NCBI RefSeq assembly: GCF_000526335.1
Contig: NZ_JAFW01000001.1
Span: 4,526,001 to 4,590,000 of the forward strand
From: Arthrobacter sp. 31Y
GTDB lineage: Bacteria > Actinomycetota > Actinomycetes > Actinomycetales > Micrococcaceae
Length of the DNA: 64,000 bases
Reading direction: 5' to 3'
A program made the position numbers and the translations under genes. Each line of letters opens with the position of its first letter. Position 1 is the stretch's first letter. The notes below the pieces were generated by a model. The model saw only the letters and a program-made list of their open reading frames with translations, made no database searches and had not been told where the DNA came from. Below, piece after piece: positions 53,676-62,442 of this stretch.

Positions 53676-55319
53676 CTACTTACTGGGGATGAGGGTGCTG
53701 TAGCGCACACCGATTTCGGGTTGGAAGGTAATGCCGGTGATGCCTGGGACGCTGACGATGGACCGGCCGATGGTTGCGATGGGAAGGAATGAGGCGTCGT
53801 CGGCGGCGATCTCCTGGATGGTGCGGTATGCCTGATCGCGTTCCGCCCCGGGAGCCTGCGCCGCCCAGGTTTTTTGCAGTTCGTCTACCTGGGGGTCAGC
53901 AAAATGAGGGAAATTCAGGACGCCTTTAGAATCTGCCCACAGATTTGTGGGTGCCTTGGGATCCTCCAAATACACAGAAATGTTGAACAGAATCATGTCT
54001 GCGGCAGGTGTTGCTGCCTGACCCGATCCCCTGGCGAGGATTGATGACAACACCGTGCTCGTTGTCTGGGATTCAAGGGTGACGTTTATGCCGATTTTTC
54101 CAAGGGCATCCTTGATAAGCAGGGCTGCGGATTCATAGGTTCCTGACTCGTTGCTGTATTGCAAAGAGATCGACACCTTTGGATTTCCAGCCTTGTCCAT
54201 GAGCTGTTGTGCCTTCTGGGCATCGCCGTACTTTTCCCACGCTGGCGCATAACCCGAGGCATGAGGACTGACAAAGGAGAGCGACCGCTGTGCGTCGCCG
54301 AAGTACACCTGCTCCACGATTTTGTCGTAAGGGAGAGCGTGCGCAATTGCTTGGCGTACCAAGGGATCGGCAAGTGGACCGGTATCTGATGCCAACTGCA
54401 GCTCAAGATAGTTCTGTGTCTGCGCATGCAGTGCGCGGAACCCGGAGTTACGGAGGGAGTTCACATCCTTTGGGGTCAGTCCGTATAGACCAATGTTTAC
54501 CGTGTTGCCCTTGAGCAGCGAGGCGACATTGGCGTCATTGACTACGTTGATCCGAACTGTGGAGAAAGCTGGTGGCCCGCTCCAAACATCGGGTACTGAT
54601 TTCAACGTCAGATTTTGTCCTGGGGTTCGGCTCTCGATGAAGTAGGGTCCGGTGCCTGCGACGTTTTTGGCAAGCCAATCACCACCATCCGGGTCGGTGG
54701 GCGTGGCGTGGCCCAGCGCCGCCGACGAATCGATGATGCCGTACGTTGCAAACCGCAGGGCAGCGATGGAAGCAGGAGAGGCAGGAACCGGATTCCCTTG
54801 GGCATCTGTGTAGTGCAAGGCAATGGTGGACGTATTTACGATTTCGATTTGATCGGCCGAGTAGATGCCACTGCCGTTCAATTCAGGGCCGCCAGTTGCG
54901 CCGAGGTTTCGTTCAAGGGAGAACTTAACGTCAGCGGAGGTCAAGGGGTTTCCGCTCGGGTAGAACTTCACGGTGTCGCGAAGATCGAACGTGACCGTTG
55001 ACCCGCTGACAGTCCAACTTTCGGCCAGCCCCGGAGTAATTCCGATACCTTGAGCGACCTTGGAGCCATCCTCTCCGTCCGTGTATTCGTAGCCGACGAG
55101 AGTCTGGTAAACGTTCATCGAAACTTCGTTGTTCTGATCCGTTGCCGACCAGGCTGGATCGAGCGTCGTGGCGTCGTTTGGCCATGCGACAGACAAGGAA
55201 TCAGGAGCCGATGCCGTGGGCGTCGACGTCTGAGGGGTGCATGCGGTGAGTGTGATCGCTACTGCTCCGGCCGCAAGCGCGGCCATGCCTGTGAGGGCCT
55301 TGACACGTAAATTGGGCAT
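53676..55319 (-). CDS. ABC transporter substrate-binding lipoprotein (peptide family 5)
   Basis: A 547-residue lipoprotein. Signal MAALAAGAVAITLTAC with lipobox LTAC. The mature domain is SBP_bac_5-like (VKFYPSGNPLTSADVKFSLE, GTGPYFIESRTPGQ, VRQAIAHALPYDKIV). It feeds the permeases and ATPases encoded upstream. The compound is probably a small amphiphilic molecule oxidised by the LLM enzyme, not a peptide; this is inference. Confidence 0.88.
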   Translation of the reverse strand: MPNLRVKALTGMAALAAGAVAITLTACTPQTSTPTASAPDSLSVAWPNDATTLDPAWSATDQNNEVSMNVYQTLVGYEYTDGEDGSKVAQGIGITPGLAESWTVSGSTVTFDLRDTVKFYPSGNPLTSADVKFSLERNLGATGGPELNGSGIYSADQIEIVNTSTIALHYTDAQGNPVPASPASIAALRFATYGIIDSSAALGHATPTDPDGGDWLAKNVAGTGPYFIESRTPGQNLTLKSVPDVWSGPPAFSTVRINVVNDANVASLLKGNTVNIGLYGLTPKDVNSLRNSGFRALHAQTQNYLELQLASDTGPLADPLVRQAIAHALPYDKIVEQVYFGDAQRSLSFVSPHASGYAPAWEKYGDAQKAQQLMDKAGNPKVSISLQYSNESGTYESAALLIKDALGKIGINVTLESQTTSTVLSSILARGSGQAATPAADMILFNISVYLEDPKAPTNLWADSKGVLNFPHFADPQVDELQKTWAAQAPGAERDQAYRTIQEIAADDASFLPIATIGRSIVSVPGITGITFQPEIGVRYSTLIPSK

Positions 55320-55369
55320 GGGGTTCCTCGGATGGGTGTGTTGGGGGCTTATTTTTGGGGGTGGGCGCG

Positions 55370-56326
55370 TCAGGGGTTGATGACGTGGCAGGCGGCGCGG
55401 TGGCCAGAAGCAACGGTCAGCAGCATCGGCGTTGCCTCAGTACAGGAGGCTTGAGTCATGGGGCAGCGACCGGCCAGGACGCAGCCTTTGCGGTCTCCGA
55501 TCAATTTCGGAGTTTCCCCCGTTAACCGGACCTCCCTGACAGGTTGTGTGAGGGCAGCTACGGGTGAGGCGTCCCGCAATGCCTTGGTGTACGGGTGGCG
55601 GGGGTCTTTGAGGACGGCATCTGCGGGACCTTCTTCCACAACCCGCCCCAAATACATCACCATGACCCGGTCCGCCATATATTGAACCGCTTCAAGGTCG
55701 TGGCTGATGAGTAAATAGGCCATTCCAGTGCGGTTTTGCAGGTCGCTGAGGAGGTCGAGGATTTGGCGCCGCGTCGAGACGTCCAACGAGGCTGTGGGCT
55801 CATCCAGGATGATGACTTTCGGCTCGACGGCAATTGCACGTGCAATTCCAATCCTTTGCCGTTGTCCGCCACTCAATGCCCGCGGAAGCCTGTGTGCTAT
55901 TGACTCAGGCAATTCGACGAGCCGTAGCAGGTCGGCTACGCGTTCCCGTCGCTCGGCGGCGTTCAAGTGGGTGTGCAGCCGCAACGGCTCATCAAGTATG
56001 GCGCCGATCTTCATTCGTGGGTTGAGGGAGGCATGCGGATCCTGAAAGACCATTTGGATGTCTGCGTAAGCTTCGCGAGCCGAACGGCGTGGGGCTGCCG
56101 GCCCAATATCGTTGCCCGCAACCACGATGCGCCCCGTATCCGGATCAGTCATGCGGACTATGCACCGTGCGAGAGTGGACTTGCCTGAACCGCTCTCGCC
56201 CACCACTGCCAGAGTCTCTCCCGGTCTTACGGAGAAGGATATGGAGTCGACGGCGATGATCTCCCCATGATCTACGGGAAAGGTTTTGCGCAGGCTGTCT
56301 ACTGCCAAGCTGGGCGCCGTCGTCAT
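55370..56326 (-). CDS. ABC transporter ATP-binding protein, DppF type
   Basis: A 318-residue ATPase with Walker A GESGSGKSTLARC, Q-loop VFQDPHASLNPRM, signature LSGGQRQRIGIA, Walker B VIILDEPTASLD and H-loop SHDLEAVQ. A C-terminal oligopeptide-type tail with Cys residues (GCVLAGRCPMTQASC) is present, which in this family can bind a 4Fe-4S cluster. Overlaps the next ATPase gene by four bases. Confidence 0.92.
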   Translation of the reverse strand: MTTAPSLAVDSLRKTFPVDHGEIIAVDSISFSVRPGETLAVVGESGSGKSTLARCIVRMTDPDTGRIVVAGNDIGPAAPRRSAREAYADIQMVFQDPHASLNPRMKIGAILDEPLRLHTHLNAAERRERVADLLRLVELPESIAHRLPRALSGGQRQRIGIARAIAVEPKVIILDEPTASLDVSTRRQILDLLSDLQNRTGMAYLLISHDLEAVQYMADRVMVMYLGRVVEEGPADAVLKDPRHPYTKALRDASPVAALTQPVREVRLTGETPKLIGDRKGCVLAGRCPMTQASCTEATPMLLTVASGHRAACHVINP

Positions 56327-57141
56327 CGCGTCCGTTCCTCTCCGAGCCTGCTGGCGGCGATGAGCCGCGCCGAGTACTCGTGTTGTGGGTTTTCGAAGAA
56401 TTCCTTGGTAGTTGTCTGTTCGAGGACACGCCCCGAATGCATGACCACCACATTGGAAGCAATTTTTGCTACGACGCCGAGATCATGGGTGATGAGATAC
56501 GTCGTAAGGTTCTCTTCAGCGGTGAGTTTCGCAACGAGGTCGATGATTTCGCTTTGGATTGTCACGTCCAGGCCGGTTGTGGGCTCATCAAGGATCAAGC
56601 ACGATGGCCGACGCACCAAGGCCAAAGCCAGTGCTACCCTTTGGGCCATTCCTCCTGATATCTGATGTGCATACTGGCGCATGCGTTGCTCTGGTTCGGT
56701 GACTTGTACTGATTTTAAGGACGCAACTGCAAGTCGGCGGGCCTCTGCCCGGCCTATTTTCGCGCCCAGCCGGGCAGCGTCCTCAAGCTGCCGGCCAATT
56801 GTCATGACAGGGTTTAGCGATGCCTTTGCATCCTGGAAGACCGTGCCCAGCAGCTGTCCTCGCACGGATTGCATTTGTTGGTCGGTCCAGGCGGAGATAT
56901 CTTTGCCGTCCACCACAATGCGGCCAGCGGTGCGCTTGAATCCTTGGGAGTTCAGTCCAAGCACGCTCAGGGCCGTCAATGACTTTCCACTGCCGGTTTC
57001 GCCTACGACGGCGGTGACCCCGGCCCGCGGTACAACGAAGGATACGTCATGAAGGACCGGGACTTCGGAGCCGTCACGGGTGCGGAACATTCCGCTGAGG
57101 CCTTCTATGAGAATGTGTGGGGATTTTGCCGCTGTCTTCAC
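56323..57141 (-). CDS. ABC transporter ATP-binding protein, DppD type
   Basis: A 272-residue ATPase with Walker A GETGSGKSLTALS, signature [12 protein letters not shown], Walker B LILDEPTTGLD and H-loop THDLGVVAK. A GTG start at 57141 overlapping the permease stop (GTGA) is chosen; longer frames run into the permease gene. Confidence 0.9.
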   Translation of the reverse strand: MKTAAKSPHILIEGLSGMFRTRDGSEVPVLHDVSFVVPRAGVTAVVGETGSGKSLTALSVLGLNSQGFKRTAGRIVVDGKDISAWTDQQMQSVRGQLLGTVFQDAKASLNPVMTIGRQLEDAARLGAKIGRAEARRLAVASLKSVQVTEPEQRMRQYAHQISGGMAQRVALALALVRRPSCLILDEPTTGLDVTIQSEIIDLVAKLTAEENLTTYLITHDLGVVAKIASNVVVMHSGRVLEQTTTKEFFENPQHEYSARLIAASRLGEERTR

Positions 57142-58001
57142 GATTTGTGCTCCCTGTCGGTCAGGCCATCGCCCACTAGATAGAAGGCACAGGCGAGGAT
57201 GATGATTGCAACCCCCGGGAAGAGCGAGATCCACCATGAATCGATGTCGTTTCGGCCAGCCGCAATCATGGAACCCCACTCGGGACTGCCAGGCTCGATC
57301 CCTACGCCGATAAATCCAAGGCTCGAGATAATGATGGCCACCCACGCTGCGTTAACCGCTGCGAAGGAAATGAGGGGGCTAAGAGTGTTCGGGACAAGAT
57401 GACGGAGGAGCACCCCTGCCCCGGAATGGCCCACCATGCGGGCCGCATCTGCATATTCCATAGTCTTTTGGCTGAGCACTTCGGCCCGGGCCAACCGCAG
57501 GTATCCGGGGATACCGACGATCATGATCACGATTACAACGTTTGTTATTCCGGGCCCGGTGGTAACGACAATGAGCATCGCGAGCAAAAGAGGCGGAAAA
57601 GCCTGGAGTATCTCCACCAGGCGCATCACAATTGTGTCGAAAATCCCTCCCACGAAACCGGTCACGGCGCCTATCAGGCCTCCGGCGAGGAACGCAAGCC
57701 CCACGCTGACCAGAGTGACGCCAAAGTCCGTCGCGGTTGCGGCCAACGTCTTGGAGAAGATGTCGGCGCCGACGGCGTCGGTGCCAAACCAATGCTGGGA
57801 GTCCGGTGGGGAAAAGGGGACGCCCACGCCTGTGGCTTGAGGATCGAAGGGGGTCCAGACCTGTCCGATCAGTGCGACAAGGACCAGTGCGCCCATGAGC
57901 AGCAGACCAAGAGTCAACGGAATATTGACACTGGTGAATTTGATGCGTTGGGATCTACGACTGGGGGCGGCTAACGTTACCGGCCTATCTAAGCGGTTCA
58001 T
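57138..58001 (-). CDS. ABC transporter permease, DppC type
   Basis: A 287-residue membrane permease with N-terminal DppC helix, WFGTDAVGADIFSKTLAATA, and EAA loop MEYADAARMVGHSGAGVLLR. It forms a heterodimeric channel with the DppB-type product. Overlaps both neighbours by four bases. Confidence 0.9.
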   Translation of the reverse strand: MNRLDRPVTLAAPSRRSQRIKFTSVNIPLTLGLLLMGALVLVALIGQVWTPFDPQATGVGVPFSPPDSQHWFGTDAVGADIFSKTLAATATDFGVTLVSVGLAFLAGGLIGAVTGFVGGIFDTIVMRLVEILQAFPPLLLAMLIVVTTGPGITNVVIVIMIVGIPGYLRLARAEVLSQKTMEYADAARMVGHSGAGVLLRHLVPNTLSPLISFAAVNAAWVAIIISSLGFIGVGIEPGSPEWGSMIAAGRNDIDSWWISLFPGVAIIILACAFYLVGDGLTDREHKS

Positions 58002-59092
58002 GAGGTTCGGATCCTCGGGTCAGCGAGGCGGTAAGCGACATCTACCGCCGTGTAAATGAGCACGTAAAGGATGGCTGAATAGAGCACGAAGCCCTGCAAA
58101 GCCGGAAAGTCCGATTGCTGGATGGCGTTGAGGGCGTATTGGCCCACGCCAGGCCAGCCGAACACGCTCTCAACAAGCACAGCACCCGCGAAGGCGAAGG
58201 CCACAGCGTTGGCGATCATGGTGATAACTGGAAGTACGGCATTTCTGAGGGCATAGCGGAAATGGACCACGGAGTTTGGGAAGCCAAGCACCCTGGCATT
58301 TCGCACGTACTGGCTTTCCAGCGCCCCGACCATGGCGGTTCGGGTGACGCGGGTGATAGGGGAGAACACCCCGAACATCAGAGTCACTACTGGCAGGACC
58401 AAGTGCGTGATGGCAACACCCGCTGTTGACCATTGGCCGGAGAAAGCAGCATCGAGGACATACCAGCCAGTCAATGCTGGTGGTGGGGCGACACCGAAGG
58501 GCAAGCGGCCGATGGGTCCCGGCAGGATTCCCAGACTCACGAAGAAGAGTGACAGCAGCACGAGGCCAAGCCAGAACTGCGGCATGGCCAGTGCGGCGAC
58601 CGTCAATGCCCTGATGCTGTGATCCAGAAAGCGGTCACGGTGGACTGCCGCCACCACACCCAGCAGGATTCCCACGATGATGCCGATCACCAGGGCCGAC
58701 GTCCCGAGCTCCAATGTTGCGGGCAACCGCGATGCCAGGTCGTCGGCGACGGGCCGTCCCGTCATGAACGATGTGCCCAAGTCCCCTTTTAGCAGGGACT
58801 GCAGAAAGCGCAAATACTGATCCCACAGTGACTGGTCAAGCCCCAAGTCATGTTCGATGGCAGCGCGTATCTCAGGGGTGGCATCCGCTGGAACGAGGAG
58901 AGTGGTGGGAGAGGGGGAAACTATGCGGGATAGGAAGAATGTCACCGTGACAACGCCCCAGATGACGAAGACGGCTCCCGCGGATCGGATGGCTATTGCC
59001 CGGACGAGGCGCCCCTTGGAGCCTCGTCGGGGCTGTGCTGGGGGAGGATCCACAGCCAGCGTGGGAGGAGCGAGGGAAGTTGCGGTACTCAT
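57998..59092 (-). CDS. ABC transporter permease, DppB type
   Basis: A 364-residue permease with the first helix AVFVIWGVVTVTFFLSRIVS and EAA loop SQYVRNARVLGFPNSVVHFR. The N-terminus of about 30 residues is longer than usual and proline-rich. The start overlaps the monooxygenase stop by four bases. Confidence 0.88.
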   Translation of the reverse strand: MSTATSLAPPTLAVDPPPAQPRRGSKGRLVRAIAIRSAGAVFVIWGVVTVTFFLSRIVSPSPTTLLVPADATPEIRAAIEHDLGLDQSLWDQYLRFLQSLLKGDLGTSFMTGRPVADDLASRLPATLELGTSALVIGIIVGILLGVVAAVHRDRFLDHSIRALTVAALAMPQFWLGLVLLSLFFVSLGILPGPIGRLPFGVAPPPALTGWYVLDAAFSGQWSTAGVAITHLVLPVVTLMFGVFSPITRVTRTAMVGALESQYVRNARVLGFPNSVVHFRYALRNAVLPVITMIANAVAFAFAGAVLVESVFGWPGVGQYALNAIQQSDFPALQGFVLYSAILYVLIYTAVDVAYRLADPRIRTS

Positions 59093-60480
59093 GGCGCGGT
59101 CGACACGGGAGTCTTTTGCCCGGCCCTGAACGAGGCGCCGCGGTGGTCGTCACGCAAATGTCTCTGGCCAAGACCAAAAAGCCGTTCCCGAAGGGTTTCT
59201 TCCTCGTACTCTTCGCGGAACAGGCCCCGTTCACGCAGCCTTGGCAGCAGGTGCTCGAAGATGTCGTCGTGCGTACCTGGACTGAGATGGGACTCAATCA
59301 TGAACCCGTCGATGCCGGTCTCTGCGACGTAGTCCGTCATCTGGTCCACTACCTCGTCAGGAGTACCCGCCAGGATCAAGCCACGAAGGCCTCGTGTACG
59401 GAATTCCGCGAGGATCTCGCGCACTGTGGCGGCAGGGTGGTCTTGTGTGGCTTGGTATCGGTCAATATTGGACTGCCCAACCTCGCTGGTCATTCCTTCC
59501 AAGGTGGAATCCGGATCCAGGTCAAGGAGATTGATGCCGGTATTGAACGCGAATCTGACTGCTCCAGCCACATCCGATGAGTATTCGGCGAGTTCTGCTG
59601 CCTTGAGGCGTGCCTGGTCTGGATCAGGGTCGGTGAGCAGCGTGACGCCGACAAGAATCTTGATCGAGTCACGGTCTCGGCCGGCCGCCTCCGCCCTGTC
59701 ACGGATGTCCTTGACGTTGGCGGCAACGGCCGGAGCGGTGGTGCCCTGGAGGAAGACGCACTCGGCGTTGCGTGCTGCGAACTCCTTGCCACGTTCAGAT
59801 GTGCCTGCCTGAAAAAGCACTGGGGTGCGCTGGGGGGTTGGCTCCACAGTAAACATGCCATGGCAGGAAAAGTAGGGTCCGTCGTATTCCACGGGGTGGA
59901 CCATGGAAGCATCGGCATAGACCCTGGCTTCCTTGTCCGCTTTCACGGCTCCGTCTTGCCATGCACCTTCCCACAGGGTGAGGCTTAGATCGACGTAGTC
60001 GTCGGCCACGGCGTAGCGGTCCGAATGCTTTGTCAGATCGAGTCCGAAAAGCGCAGAAGCTGTGTCTGCAGAGGACCCAGTCACGATGTTCCAGCCGACC
60101 CTGCCGTTGGAAAAGTGATCCAGCGTAGCGAAACGGCGCGCATTGGAGTATGGAAGGTCGTATGTCGTTGCACTCGTCAGTACCAGGCCGATGCGCTCTG
60201 TCGCCGATGCAAGGGCGGACACCAGTACCAGCGGATCCGACCGGGAGAGGTCCGCGTCCTCGATGGCCGCATGCGGTACCACTCCGTTGAGGGACGGGTA
60301 GCCGAACGAGTCGGCGAGGAAGATGAAGTCCAGTTTTGCCGCCTCGGCACGCTGTGCCAGCGAAGTCCAGTAGGTCAAAGATCGGTAATTGACGGTTGTG
60401 TTGTCGGGGTGGCGCCAGCTGTTTCCGGAGGTGCCGTTCGGTGTCACTGTTTGGAACAACCCGAGGATGAGTGGTTTCAC
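59089..60480 (-). CDS. NtaA/SnaA/DszA-type FMN-dependent monooxygenase
   Basis: A 463-residue luciferase-like monooxygenase of the long class (nitrilotriacetate, dibenzothiophene sulfone, pristinamycin). Typical parts: GNSWRHPDNT near residue 20, ERIGLVLTSATTYDLPYSNA, FATLDHFSNGRVGWNIVTGS and PVLFQAGTSERGKEFAARNA. GTG start with AAAGGA five bases ahead. With the flavin reductase and ABC importer it would form an uptake and oxidation pathway for an amino-carboxylate, sulfone or similar compound. First gene of the operon facing the IclR gene. Confidence 0.88.
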   Translation of the reverse strand: MKPLILGLFQTVTPNGTSGNSWRHPDNTTVNYRSLTYWTSLAQRAEAAKLDFIFLADSFGYPSLNGVVPHAAIEDADLSRSDPLVLVSALASATERIGLVLTSATTYDLPYSNARRFATLDHFSNGRVGWNIVTGSSADTASALFGLDLTKHSDRYAVADDYVDLSLTLWEGAWQDGAVKADKEARVYADASMVHPVEYDGPYFSCHGMFTVEPTPQRTPVLFQAGTSERGKEFAARNAECVFLQGTTAPAVAANVKDIRDRAEAAGRDRDSIKILVGVTLLTDPDPDQARLKAAELAEYSSDVAGAVRFAFNTGINLLDLDPDSTLEGMTSEVGQSNIDRYQATQDHPAATVREILAEFRTRGLRGLILAGTPDEVVDQMTDYVAETGIDGFMIESHLSPGTHDDIFEHLLPRLRERGLFREEYEEETLRERLFGLGQRHLRDDHRGASFRAGQKTPVSTAP

Positions 60481-60549
60481 GCTAGTCCTTTCTTAGGTCA
60501 CCGCGTTGGTAGTACCTAACAGTGAGGGGGCCTCAGCGGCGGTGTCAAC

Positions 60550-60576
60550 GTTTTGCAGAAATATTTTCTGCAAAAC
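60550..60576. promoter_or_regulatory. Perfect IclR-type operator candidate
   Basis: GTTTTGCAGAAA-TAT-TTTCTGCAAAAC is a perfect 12-base inverted repeat. It abuts a minus-strand TTGACA (complement of 60543-60548) that could be the -35 box of the monooxygenase operon. TTTTCTG recurs at 60564, 60581 and 60601. Confidence 0.7.
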
Positions 60577-60772
60577 AAACTTTTCTGCCAGGAGGAAAAG
60601 TTTTCTGTGCTCAAGGGTGGAAAACCAGTTGAAGCTCCCGTAGGCTCGACCGAACGGCTGCAACATATCTACTCCTCCGTCGAAGTCGCTGGAGAGGTAG
60701 AGGTGGCCCCTGGACGCCGCGAGCCTGGTGAAAGCGGTGTTCAGTCGAGAAGAACAACAAGGAGGCTTTCTG

Positions 60773-61546
60773 GTGTCTGTTGAAGCGATACAGCCAAAGG
60801 CTGCTCGCTATCCCATCGAGTCGGTTGCCAATGCGGGCAGGCTCCTTGGTCTGTTCAAAGAGAGGCGCGAGCTCCGGCTCTCCGACGTAGCGGAAGCCCT
60901 CGCGGTCTCTCCGTCCACGGCCCACCGACTGCTAACCACCCTTGAGGTGAGTCATATGGTGGTGCAGAACTCAAACACCCGGTGTTATGAACCGGGTCCT
61001 GAGTTGATGGCCATTGCGCATTCACTCCTGCCCACGGAAACACGCTGGAGCTTTGCGCGACCGTACCTGGAGCGGTTGAGTGAACGGGTGGGTGAAACGG
61101 TCAGCCTTGCCATCCTTCAGGGACCGGTGGTTGTTTTTGTGGAGTCCATCGAGTCCGCTGCTGCGGTGCGGGTGGGCTCGCGTCTTGGCGCTGTCATGCC
61201 TGCGCACTGCACTTCTGTGGGGAAGCTCCTGCTCGCCCAGCTTCCCGAGGACAAGCTGCTGGAAACGTATCCTTCAGAAGAGCTGGTTCAGGCGAACGCC
61301 AAGAGCATCGCAACCAGGGACGAACTTCAGGTTCATCTGCGAAAGACGGCCAAGCGTGGCTATGCCACAAACTTTGGTGAGGGTGAACCCGGTATCAGTG
61401 GGGTGGCAGTCCTGGTTGAATCCAAGTCGCGGCCAAGCTATGCCTTGGCGGTAGCAGCGCCGAGCGAAAGGCTGGCCCAAGGGCGTGTGAAGGAATTGGT
61501 TAGTGAACTCCAGGCTACGGCCAGCGCATTGTCTGACTTGAGCTGA
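60773..61546 (+). CDS. IclR-family transcriptional regulator
   Basis: A 257-residue IclR protein. Winged helix at residues 15-65 (VANAGRLLGLFKERRELRLS, AEALAVSPSTAHRLLTTLE); effector-binding domain from about 80 with MPAHCTSVGKLLLAQL and GYATNFGEGEPGISGVAVLV. The GTG at 60773 behind AAGGAGG is the start; a longer frame to 60728 lacks a good ribosome site. It is divergent from the monooxygenase-ABC operon with a perfect palindrome between. Confidence 0.88.
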   Translation: MSVEAIQPKAARYPIESVANAGRLLGLFKERRELRLSDVAEALAVSPSTAHRLLTTLEVSHMVVQNSNTRCYEPGPELMAIAHSLLPTETRWSFARPYLERLSERVGETVSLAILQGPVVVFVESIESAAAVRVGSRLGAVMPAHCTSVGKLLLAQLPEDKLLETYPSEELVQANAKSIATRDELQVHLRKTAKRGYATNFGEGEPGISGVAVLVESKSRPSYALAVAAPSERLAQGRVKELVSELQATASALSDLS

Positions 61547-61576
61547 GGTCCTTGCCGGGCACTTAGGTACTTCCTT

Positions 61577-61623
61577 ACAAACAAGAGCGGACGACGGCGG
61601 GTGCTTACCCGCCGTCGTCCGCT
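61577..61623. terminator. Repeated bidirectional hairpin element, copy 2
   Basis: Identical over 47 bases to 51082-51128, arms at 61586-61602 and 61607-61623. Again it lies between convergent genes (stops at 61546 and 61642). Confidence 0.8.
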
Positions 61624-61641
61624 TCTGTTTTGTGCTGAGTG

Positions 61642-62283
61642 CTACTGGGTGACCAGCAGTCCGGTGTCCCAGTTGAAGTCCTCAAACTCCGGGTTGGCCT
61701 GCATGGTCATCAGCACGAACTGGAAGCCCTCGAGCTCACGAGCCCGCTTCAGGGGGCCGACCACCAAGGGGCGCATGCCGGCGGCGCTGACGAAGGTGCT
61801 GACGGCGGTGGTGGCTTCTGCGTTATCCCCTGCGATGAAGACGTCCAGCGGCTTGCCACCAGACTCGCCGGCAATCAGGGTGCCGGCAAAGGTCGTGTTG
61901 AAGGCCTTGACGACGTTGGCGCCCACGGGAGCGAGCTGAGCGATTTCCTCTGCGGCTGAAGTGCCGGGTTCGACAACGAGGGAATCGAAGGTTTCGAAGT
62001 TCACCGGATTGGTGATGTCGATGATAGTTTTGCCGGCCAGCGCGTCGCCATATGCAGTGACGATCGACTTGGCTGCCTCGAACGGAACAGCAAGAACGAC
62101 GATTGCTCCTTGCGGGGCAGTGGCCGTAGTGCCGGAGGAGACGCCTGCGCCCAGATCCGCAGCGAGTTCCTGGGCCTTGATCACATCCTGTCCGAGGATC
62201 TCGACCGTGAGGCCGCCTGCGAGGGCGCGGGTGGCGATGCCACGTGCCATGTTGCCGTTTCCGATGATGGTGAGGTTGGTCAT
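61642..62283 (-). CDS. NADPH-binding oxidoreductase of the F420-reductase-like (DUF/NpdG) type
   Basis: A 213-residue Rossmann protein: TIIGNGNMARGIATRALAGG at the N-terminus, VVLAVPFEAAKSIV, DITNPVNFETFDSLV and VVKAFNTTFAGTL. This matches NADPH:F420 reductase-like proteins, which move hydride between NADPH and F420 or a similar acceptor. The ATG at 62283 matches family N-termini; an ATG at 62325 would add a Lys-rich leader of 14 residues. A strong promoter with an overlapping palindrome precedes it. Confidence 0.78.
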   Translation of the reverse strand: MTNLTIIGNGNMARGIATRALAGGLTVEILGQDVIKAQELAADLGAGVSSGTTATAPQGAIVVLAVPFEAAKSIVTAYGDALAGKTIIDITNPVNFETFDSLVVEPGTSAAEEIAQLAPVGANVVKAFNTTFAGTLIAGESGGKPLDVFIAGDNAEATTAVSTFVSAAGMRPLVVGPLKRARELEGFQFVLMTMQANPEFEDFNWDTGLLVTQ

Positions 62284-62362
62284 GGGAGTCTTCTTTCCGA
62301 ATATGCGGGCGAGGAAATTTTTCATGGGATTCTGCTCTGCTTGAAATCAATGGTTGAAGCTA

Positions 62363-62388
62363 CAACTAAATATAAGTGAATATAGTTG
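62363..62388. promoter_or_regulatory. Operator candidate over the F420-reductase-like promoter
   Basis: CAACTA-N14-TAGTTG is an inverted repeat spanning the -10 and spacer of a minus-strand promoter (see 62369-62397). GTTGAAGC also occurs twice, at 62353 and 62385. Confidence 0.55.
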
Positions 62389-62397
62389 AAGCGTCAA
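62369..62397 (-). promoter_or_regulatory. Sigma-70-type promoter
   Basis: On the minus strand TTGACG (complement of 62392-62397) and TATATT (complement of 62369-62374) are exactly 17 bp apart, followed by the NADPH-oxidoreductase gene. Confidence 0.7.
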
Positions 62398-62442
62398 GTA
62401 GTTACTTTGAGGGGTGGCCCCAAGTCTGGGGTTGAGGTCCAG

